Assembly (NCBI GenBank): GCA_900548565.1
Contig: URKV01000091.1
Span: forward strand, 1-7,137
From: an uncultured Collinsella sp.
GTDB taxonomy: Bacteria > Actinomycetota > Coriobacteriia > Coriobacteriales > Coriobacteriaceae
Direction of reading: 5' to 3'
Length of the DNA: 7,137 nt
Position numbers and translations under genes: made by a program. The notes below the pieces were generated by a model. It did not search any database and was not told the DNA's origin. It worked only from the letters and a program-made list of their open reading frames with translations. Below, piece by piece: positions 1 to 7,137 of this stretch (positions within the stretch are counted from its first letter, which is position 1; the number at the start of each line of letters is the position of its first letter).

Positions 1-241
1 CGGCGCCGACCACGCAGTCGACCCCGAGGCCGGAGAGCCTCTTCTGCAGGTCGAACCCCGTGACCCCGGACTCGTACACGCACTTGGCCTTTGGGTCCAC
101 GGACCGCACCCACTCCGCGACTGCCCCGGCGTCGTAGCCGAAGGTCGCGCAGCGCACCTCCCCGGTCATGACGTCGAGGGAGACTGCCTTTATCGAGCGG
201 GCGTGGACGTCGAGGCCGACGAAGGTGGTAGTATCGAGCAT
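1..241 (-). CDS. IS110-family transposase (DEDD recombinase), N-terminal part only
   Basis: Translating the minus strand from the ATG at 241-239 gives 80 residues beginning MLDTTTFVGLDVHARSIKAV, still open at the window edge. This is the N-terminal RuvC-like DEDD domain of IS110/IS1111 transposases. The family signature is an FVGLDVH strand with catalytic Asp11, followed by a YESG strand with Glu57. The other two acidic residues and the C-terminal Tnp20 domain with the catalytic serine lie outside the window. The enzyme catalyses RNA-guided, site-specific movement of its own element. A good ribosome site (GGAAGGGG, minus strand) sits 5 nt before ATG241. An in-frame ATG at 256-254 would add five residues but overlaps that site, so 241 is preferred. 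Family members are usually 300-450 residues, so most of the gene is missing. The contig probably stops here because the element is repeated in the genome. Family call is firm; group and activity are unknown. Confidence 0.9.
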   Translation of the reverse strand, partial: MLDTTTFVGLDVHARSIKAVSLDVMTGEVRCATFGYDAGAVAEWVRSVDPKAKCVYESGVTGFDLQKRLSGLGVDCVVGA

Positions 242-256
242 GGGAGCCCCTTCCAT

Positions 257-470
257 GAATGCGGCGTGGCCGCCGCGGCTGAATTAGACACTCACCATTG
301 TCGGCCTAATCCGCGGTCTTTCATGCAGCAGGGGCTCTCAATGTTTTTATGTCCTGCTCATATCGTCTCTGCCGGCACTTGGGGACACTCCTTGGCGCAC
401 CAGAGCCGGTCGCCCAGGGATGGAGGGGCCATTTTGGCCCTTGGCAGTCACCCGAGGTAAACCTTTACCG
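257..470 (-). ncRNA. candidate bridge-RNA region at the non-coding end of the IS110 element
   Basis: IS110-group elements carry a structured guide ('bridge') RNA in the non-coding end upstream of the transposase. This stretch occupies that position and contains no convincing gene. It is dense in dyads: GCGGCG/CGCCGC (261-266 with 271-276); CCGCGG (273-278 with 311-316) enclosing ATTAG/CTAAT (283-287 with 306-310); AGCAGG/CCTGCT (327-332 with 353-358); CCGGC/GCCGG (372-376 with 405-409) enclosing TGG/CCA; GGGCCA/TGGCCC (426-431 with 435-440); and GGTAAA/TTTACC (456-461 with 464-469). The stems with internal and terminal loops resemble the general plan of a bridge RNA, but the target- and donor-binding loops cannot be assigned because the other end of the element is missing. 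The outer element boundary was not found. The RNA call is inference from family and position. Confidence 0.4.
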
Positions 471-747
471 CCCGCCTATATTTGCCGAAATTACACTTGA
501 CGGCGGGGTACAATAAACCCGCATGCGGATTTCCGTTGCGGGCGCTTCCCATCGCCGGGGCGTGCCCGGGAGCATCCGGCATGCGGCCTTTGCGGCGCTC
601 GGTCATGTGCAAGACGGGCGGTCGGGTCTGTGGGGCGCATCAGCTGCTCCTCGCCTCGGCATGTCTTCTCTCCACGCCACGTACCTGCTGCTGAGCCTGC
701 CTGCCAGATGATTGGAAGCAACAGCGTAAATCCCATCACGCCAACAT

Positions 748-763
748 CCCGGCGATCGCCGGG
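748..763. promoter_or_regulatory. 16-bp perfect palindrome before nifJ, possible operator or leader hairpin
   Basis: CCCGGCGATCGCCGGG is a perfect palindrome ending 32 bases before the nifJ start codon. As DNA it could be a dimer-binding operator. As RNA it would fold into a 6-bp GC stem with a GATC loop just upstream of the ribosome site. It does not resemble the operators of regulators I know, so its role is inferred only from position and symmetry. Confidence 0.35.
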
Positions 764-782
764 GCCTGTATACCTATATGAG

Positions 783-792
783 AGGAGAGGGG
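783..792 (+). promoter_or_regulatory. nifJ ribosome binding site deciding the start
   Basis: The purine run AGGAGAGGGG contains AGGAG (783-787), placed 8 nt before ATG796. A more upstream in-frame ATG at 778 lies directly before this site and would translate through it, so 796 is the supported start. Confidence 0.8.
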
Positions 793-795
793 TAT

Positions 796-4335
<3,540 letters not shown>

Positions 4336-4345
4336 GTCTCTCACC

Positions 4346-4470
4346 GCAGGATCTGAGGGCTGACCTTCGCGGACGTCCTCGGACATGAAAGAACCCCCGC
4401 TGCGCACTACGTGCGGCGGGGGTTCTTTCGTCCTGCGGAGTGTCCGCGAAGGTCAGCCCTCAGATCCTGC
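4346..4470. repeat. nested inverted repeat with 55-nt arms
   Basis: Starting 10 bases after the nifJ stop, the 29 bases at 4346-4374 are the exact reverse complement of 4442-4470. Inside them are two non-matching 12-base segments (4375-4386 and 4430-4441), then a second perfect 14-base pair of arms (4387-4400 with 4416-4429) around a 15-base centre. The two arms are equal in length (55 nt) with matched tiers, so the structure is symmetrical overall. It could form a cruciform in DNA or a very long hairpin in RNA from either strand. Besides serving as a terminator, it may be a small mobile palindrome of the MITE or REP kind. That is inference, since only one copy is visible here. Confidence 0.85.
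4387..4429. terminator. bidirectional intrinsic terminator between nifJ and the convergent ATPase gene
   Basis: The arms GAAAGAACCCCCGC and GCGGGGGTTCTTTC pair perfectly (14 bp). After a 2-base bulge, CGCAC (4403-4407) pairs with GTGCG (4411-4415) around a TAC loop. The A-rich start and T-rich end (TTCTTTC) give a GC stem with a U-rich tail in both directions. It sits about 50 bases after the nifJ stop and could serve both convergent genes. Confidence 0.85.
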
Positions 4471-4472
4471 TA

Positions 4473-4516
4473 CGACTACGTCCTTGGATTGTGTGGCTGA
4501 ATGAAGGACGTGGTTG
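4473..4516. repeat. hairpin with ACGTCCTT/AAGGACGT arms
   Basis: ACGTCCTT (4478-4485) is matched by AAGGACGT (4504-4511). The pairing extends outward to 4473 and 4516 if two G-T wobbles are allowed (as read on the plus strand), giving about 13 pairs around an 18-base loop. No T run follows, so a terminator role is not supported. Confidence 0.5.
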
Positions 4517-4540
4517 GTGGGGCCTTTTGTCCCCGTCGCT

Positions 4541-4563
4541 GTTTCGCGGCGCGGCCGCGAAAC
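4541..4563. terminator. GC-rich hairpin downstream of the ATPase gene, weak terminator candidate
   Basis: GTTTCGCGGC (4541-4550) and GCCGCGAAAC (4554-4563) form a perfect 10-bp stem with a 3-base loop, 50 bases past the minus-strand ATPase stop. On the minus strand the stem ends in AAAC and is followed by a purine-rich stretch rather than U residues. It is therefore either a weak terminator or an RNA 3'-end stabiliser. The stem itself is clear; the role is not. Confidence 0.45.
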
Positions 4564-4612
4564 CACGCGTTACTTTGGTTATGGAGGGGGCTTGGTTGTT
4601 GGTTCAGATGAT

Positions 4613-5974
4613 CTAGAGAGATATGGGTGCAAATGAGAAATCGTTGTTGGGGTCGTCCTTTTCCATAAACTCATCGAGGCAGAATGTCATATAGATTGGA
4701 ACGTACAGGATCTTGCCCTCTTCGCTAAGGTTTTCGTGGCTCAGCACAACGGCCTCGGGAATCTTGTACTCGCCCACACTCATCAGGCGATCGAGGGCCG
4801 CATGTGCTCGAACTTTCTTGCCCGATTTGACTTCGATTGGGACAACATGTCCTCGGGCGCCTTCGATTACAAAGTCGACTTCACCGACCTCACGTGTTTG
4901 GTAGTACCACGTATCTGCTCCGAGGGCAACAAGCTCCTGCGCGACCACGTTTTCATAGAGACCGCCGAGGTTGGGGGTTTTCATATCTAGATATACAGCG
5001 CGTGCCGTGCTACCGGGATATCGCGATGCGAGCATTCCTGTATCGGACTCGTATAGTTTGAAGGCGGCTGCCTTCTCTGTCCTCTTAAGAGGACTCCGGG
5101 CCTCCGTCACCTGGGGGACCATCAATCCAACGCCTGCGTTCACCAGCCATAGGAAATCCTGCTCGTATTTTTGAAGACGAGCTCCCTCGCCTAGAGACGA
5201 GACGATAAAGCGATGGGACTCCGCCTCAAGCTGAACGGGAATTTGCTCGAAAATGGAGCGAACGTTAAACGCTCGAGTCGATGCATATTTAGAGATATCG
5301 CTTTTGTACTGATCGACTAGCTGAATTTGAAGCTCACGCGTTCTCACGAGCGAATAGCCCGAATCGATATAGTTCTGAACGACCTCTGGCATGCCGCCGC
5401 AAACGATATAGGCTCTAAAGTTTTTGAGCATCGCCTCATGAATATAGTTTTCGACGGGACGTCTCTCGACAAGGCAGCTGCGAATGTCTGCAAGCACATT
5501 CTCGCTGATGCTGTTTGCCCAACAGAACTCTTCAAAATCCATCGGTCGCATAACAATGTGCTCGACATACCCCACCGGAAAAGAAGAGATCCCCTTAAAC
5601 TCAGTCCCAAGCATAGACCCCGAGAAGACATAGCTAAAGCGTCCGTCCTCGACCAGCGCCTTCATAAGTGTAACGATCTGCGGATACTCCTGAATCTCAT
5701 CGACGAAGATAAGCGTGTCTCCTTCAACAAGCGGTGCATCCGCAAGAAGGGCCACACGGTTGATGAAGTCAATGGAGTTCTTAGCGCCAACAAGTACGTC
5801 TCTTGCCTCGGCATCGAGTAACAGATTGACCTCATAATACGAAGCGTAGTTGCTCTTTCCAAACGCGCGAATTGCATAGCTCTTGCCAATCTGACGCGCG
5901 CCAGTAACAAGCAACGCTTTATTGGATTTGTTCTTCCAGCTCAAAAGCCTGTCAGTGACCTTACGGCGTAGCAT
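4613..5974 (-). CDS. AAA_14/DUF4143-type ATP-binding protein of unknown function
   Basis: A 453-residue protein of the ATPase family common in gut bacteria and archaea (N-terminal AAA_14, C-terminal DUF4143). Walker A is GARQIGKS (25-32), Walker B is LIFVDE (88-93), and a sensor-like FSGS lies at 117-120. The middle (about 150-330) is helical and probably binds partners. The C-terminus has ENVVAQEL (E341), EVDFVIE (D367) and PIEVKSGKK (E381, K383), the order of a PD-(D/E)XK nuclease-type fold. There is no signal peptide or membrane segment. The start at 5974 has a GAGGGG ribosome site 5 bases upstream. It is convergent with nifJ and unlinked to it in function. It uses A/T-ending codons, including TTA and CTA, that nifJ never uses in the TTA, CTA and TCA classes, suggesting horizontal acquisition. 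Substrate and cellular role are unknown; DNA-related or regulatory roles have been suggested only from the fold. Confidence 0.9.
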   Translation of the reverse strand: MLRRKVTDRLLSWKNKSNKALLVTGARQIGKSYAIRAFGKSNYASYYEVNLLLDAEARDVLVGAKNSIDFINRVALLADAPLVEGDTLIFVDEIQEYPQIVTLMKALVEDGRFSYVFSGSMLGTEFKGISSFPVGYVEHIVMRPMDFEEFCWANSISENVLADIRSCLVERRPVENYIHEAMLKNFRAYIVCGGMPEVVQNYIDSGYSLVRTRELQIQLVDQYKSDISKYASTRAFNVRSIFEQIPVQLEAESHRFIVSSLGEGARLQKYEQDFLWLVNAGVGLMVPQVTEARSPLKRTEKAAAFKLYESDTGMLASRYPGSTARAVYLDMKTPNLGGLYENVVAQELVALGADTWYYQTREVGEVDFVIEGARGHVVPIEVKSGKKVRAHAALDRLMSVGEYKIPEAVVLSHENLSEEGKILYVPIYMTFCLDEFMEKDDPNNDFSFAPISL

Positions 5975-5990
5975 TAAAACCCCTCAATGA

Positions 5991-6075
5991 CAAAAATTGG
6001 CAAATAGATTTGACCCTAATCATACAAAAATTGGCAGATAGATTTGACCCAAATCATACAAAAATTGGCAAATAG
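5991..6075. repeat. 34-bp tandem repeat, 2.5 copies, upstream of the ATPase gene
   Basis: Copies run 5991-6024, 6025-6058 and 6059-6075 (first half only). Each begins CAAAAATTGGCA and continues through GATTTGACCC to ATCATA; copies 1 and 2 differ at two positions. The second copy contains the dyad GATTT-GACCC-AAATC (6041-6055), so each unit could be an operator half-turned around a short spacer. The array ends 16 bases before the ATPase start codon, inside its expected promoter and leader. On the minus strand ATCATA reads TATGAT, a -10-like hexamer, once per full copy. There are no unique spacers, so it is not CRISPR. Confidence 0.9.
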
Positions 6076-6079
6076 CAAA

Positions 6080-6107
6080 GCTCGCTTAGGCCTCAAAGCC
6101 AGCGAGC
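6080..6107 (-). terminator. terminator-like hairpin ending the remnant gene
   Basis: GCTCGCT (6080-6086) pairs with AGCGAGC (6101-6107), and GGC (6089-6091) with GCC (6098-6100), leaving a 6-base loop and a 2-base bulge. Read on the minus strand the stem is followed by TTTGCTATTT, a moderate U-rich tail. It falls between the gene-like remnant and the repeat array, as expected for the end of an upstream minus-strand transcript. Confidence 0.5.
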
Positions 6108-6108
6108 C

Positions 6109-6300
6109 AGCACGGTACTTTGCGAAAAGGCTGGCGGCGCCGTTGTTGAGGGTGGCCAGGTTGGCAGTGGCGCCGTTAGCGTTCTCGGCTGCTTGGGCGC
6201 GCAGGAGCGAAAGGGCGTCGGCAGCGTTCATGCAGAAGCCGACGGTAAAGTTCCATACTGCGAACTCGCAGTCGCTTGCCGCGGGGTGAAGCGCGATCGG
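6109..6300 (-). pseudogene. gene-like remnant, unidentified
   Basis: The minus strand is open from 6300 down into the repeats and reads for about 60 codons with the C-ending codon bias typical of this genome (for example FTVGFCMNAADALSLL, then ATANLATLNNGAASLF). The frame is preceded at once by an in-frame TAG (6303-6301), and the only nearby ATG (6231-6229) has no ribosome site. Coding bias fades at about 6110, at the hairpin. Codon bias cannot fully separate this frame from the overlapping plus-strand frame because both share third positions, but that frame would use rare AGG and TTG codons. I recognise no family. It may be the tail of a disrupted gene, part of a recurring genomic fragment, or not coding at all. 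Confidence 0.3.
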
Positions 6301-6591
6301 CTATCCCTTATGTTGGATGAAAAGCCCCATGTTTTTGCAGGGATGCATACTCGTCAAATTAATGTATAGAATCGCGTATAGTGCGAGTAAGATATTGCGC
6401 TGTCCGTTTTGTGTTTAGCAAAGATATAGTTTGCATAATCTGGTCTAATCCCTGCTCTATTTAAATAAAGTTGCACGTAAATGGCGTAGATATACCTGAA
6501 CTGGGCTTCTTTACGCTGAGCGGGTAAAATCGACCGTTCGCCGCTTAGGTATTTTCAAAATGAATAAAATGAGCGATAAAGAGAATATAAA

Positions 6592-6635
6592 CCCTAATAA
6601 ACTCGCGTATCGCACGGACGCGGGTTATTAATGGG
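6592..6635 (+). promoter_or_regulatory. leader hairpin upstream of carbamate kinase
   Basis: Three paired blocks nest together: CCC (6592-6594) with GGG (6633-6635), TAATAA (6595-6600) with TTATTA (6625-6630), and CTCGCGT (6602-6608) with ACGCGGG (6618-6624). They are separated by a 1-base and a 2-base bulge, with a 9-base loop. The stem totals 16 pairs and ends 15 bases before the ribosome site. No strong U run follows, so it could be an mRNA-protecting hairpin, an attenuator or a DNA operator. Confidence 0.55.
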
Positions 6636-6650
6636 TTGTAGGCCTTTTAC

Positions 6651-6658
6651 AGAAAGGA
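6651..6658 (+). promoter_or_regulatory. carbamate kinase ribosome binding site
   Basis: AGAAAGGA lies 8 nt before ATG6667 and supports that start. Confidence 0.7.
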
Positions 6659-6666
6659 TTCCAGCA

Positions 6667-7101
6667 ATGTCTAAGCCTCTTGGCAAGCCCGATCGTATTG
6701 TCGTCGCCCTCGGCGGCAACGCCCTCGGCAACAACCCCGTCGAGCAGATCGAGGCCGTGAGCAACACCGCCCACGCTCTCCTCGGCCTCATCGAGCAGGG
6801 CAACGAGATCATCATCACCCACGGCAACGGCCCGCAGGTCGGCATGATCCAGAACGCCTTCGCCGCCGCCCACGACGCCATCGGCACCCCCGAGATGCCG
6901 CTGCCCGAGTGCGGCGCCATGTCCCAGGGCTACATCGGCTATCACCTGCAGCAGGGCATCGGCCGCGAGATGCACAAGCGCTACAAGCGTTGGCACGCCG
7001 CCACCGTCGTCACCCAGATCGAGTGCGATCCCGACGATCCCGCGTTCAAGAACCCGACCAAGCCGATCGGCCCCTTCTACACCGAGGAGCAGGCCATGAA
7101 C
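6667..7101 (+). CDS. arcC: carbamate kinase, N-terminal part
   Basis: This cytoplasmic amino-acid-kinase-fold enzyme reversibly transfers phosphate from carbamoyl phosphate to ADP, giving ATP, ammonia and CO2. It is the last step of arginine deiminase and related agmatine or ureide catabolism. 145 genuine codons are present. VVALGGNAL (12-20) is the nucleotide and phosphate loop, THGNGPQVG (51-59) the second glycine-rich loop, AMSQGYIGY (84-92) and DPAFKNPTKPIG (124-135) are further conserved carbamate kinase blocks. Family members are about 310 residues, so roughly half is missing. The open frame runs on for 12 codons (LSLIHISEPTRL), but these are sequencing adapter, not protein. No arginine deiminase or transcarbamylase neighbour is visible, so which pathway it serves, and whether it is arcC proper or a YqeA-like paralogue, cannot be settled. 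Confidence 0.93.
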
Positions 7102-7137
7102 CTGTCTCTTATACACATCTCCGAGCCCACGAGACTC
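7102..7137 (+). other. Nextera transposase adapter, non-genomic
   Basis: CTGTCTCTTATACACATCT (7102-7120) is the 19-bp Tn5 mosaic end used in Nextera libraries. It is followed by CCGAGCCCACGAGAC (7121-7135), the read-2 adapter tail, and two further bases probably from the index. The true sequence ends at 7101. Confidence 0.98.

Larger units (their letters stand above)
471..795. other. intergenic region upstream of nifJ, no gene recognised
   Basis: This stretch contains only short open frames with no family resemblance and no ribosome site. The outer end of the IS110 element probably lies somewhere in its first 50 bases, where the sequence becomes more AT-rich. A TACAAT hexamer at 509-514 resembles a plus-strand -10 box, but the nearby TTGACG (497-502) and TTGCCG (482-487) are badly spaced as its -35, so no promoter is called. 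The dyad CCGCATGCGG (519-528) is nearly repeated at 577-586. No known riboswitch or tRNA was recognised. The nifJ promoter should lie here or just before the palindrome at 748-763. Confidence 0.5.
6301..6660 (+). promoter_or_regulatory. AT-rich control region and leader of the carbamate kinase gene
   Basis: About 360 bases without a convincing gene, clearly richer in A/T than the flanking coding DNA. A TATAAA hexamer at 6586-6591 is the best -10 candidate, but it lacks a good -35, which would fit an activated promoter. Short direct repeats GTATAG occur at 6364-6369 and 6376-6381. The region ends with the leader hairpin and ribosome site of the carbamate kinase gene. The length and composition suggest substantial regulation, but no regulator site was recognised. 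Confidence 0.5.

Noticed and set aside
482..514. nifJ promoter built from TTGACG or TTGCCG with TACAAT
   Set aside because: The -35-like boxes are 6 and 21 bases from the -10-like box, outside normal spacing, and nearly 290 bases from the start codon.
203..739. Short frames on both strands between the IS110 transposase and nifJ (203-460, 482-694, 523-711 plus; 491-739 minus)
   Set aside because: No family resemblance, no supporting ribosome sites, and the first overlaps the structured IS110 end. They look like chance frames in GC-rich DNA.
4521..4535. Small GGGG/CCCC hairpin with CCTTTTGT loop
   Set aside because: Only about four pairs with an eight-base loop; too weak to call.
5327..5821. 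164-codon plus-strand frame inside the ATPase gene
   Set aside because: Antisense to a protein with clear Walker A and B motifs; its product has no recognisable features.
5991..6075. Tandem repeats as a CRISPR array
   Set aside because: The units follow each other directly with no unique spacers and no cas genes are nearby.
6044..6289. 81-codon plus-strand frame with a TTG start
   Set aside because: It starts inside the tandem repeat with no ribosome site and uses AGG, TTG and GCG codons unlike the genome's usual C-ending choice; the minus-strand reading is more gene-like.
6628..7116. 162-codon minus-strand frame beginning MYKRQ
   Set aside because: It starts inside the sequencing adapter and is the antisense shadow of carbamate kinase.

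Overview
The window looks like a complete short contig from a high-GC, strictly anaerobic gut actinobacterium of the Coriobacteriia, most like Collinsella. This is an inference from the strongly C/G-ending codon use of the two metabolic genes, the use of pyruvate:ferredoxin oxidoreductase as a housekeeping enzyme, and the overall gene style; no marker gene is present. The left edge cuts through an IS110-family transposase. The right edge is not genomic: the last 36 bases are Nextera sequencing adapter fused in frame to a carbamate kinase gene. Both edges therefore look like assembly ends, the left one probably caused by a multicopy insertion sequence.

Layout. (1) 1-241, minus strand: the first 80 codons of an IS110-family transposase. 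Next to it, about 257-470 is a hairpin-rich non-coding end where elements of this family can encode their bridge RNA. (2) About 470-795: a GC-rich intergenic stretch with a 16-bp perfect palindrome just before the next gene. (3) 796-4335, plus strand: a complete nifJ-type pyruvate:ferredoxin (flavodoxin) oxidoreductase of 1179 residues with all cofactor ligands visible. (4) 4336-4612: a convergent intergenic region with a remarkable nested inverted repeat (55-nt arms, outer 29 bp perfect, inner 14 bp perfect) acting as terminator, plus two more hairpins. (5) 4613-5974, minus strand: an ATPase of the AAA_14/DUF4143 type with a C-terminal PD-(D/E)XK-like motif set. Its base and codon use are lower in GC than its neighbours, suggesting transfer. 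It is preceded by a 34-bp tandem repeat (2.5 copies). (6) About 6080-6300: a gene-like remnant on the minus strand with a terminator-like hairpin. (7) About 6301-6660: an AT-rich control region ending in a strong leader hairpin. (8) 6667-7101, plus strand: the first 145 codons of carbamate kinase (arcC), then adapter.

The two metabolic genes fit fermentative energy metabolism. PFOR makes acetyl-CoA and reduced ferredoxin from pyruvate, and carbamate kinase makes ATP from carbamoyl phosphate. They are separated by accessory DNA and do not form an operon. The best candidates for something undescribed are the bridge-RNA-like IS110 end, the nested palindrome downstream of nifJ, and the tandem repeat controlling or marking the ATPase gene.
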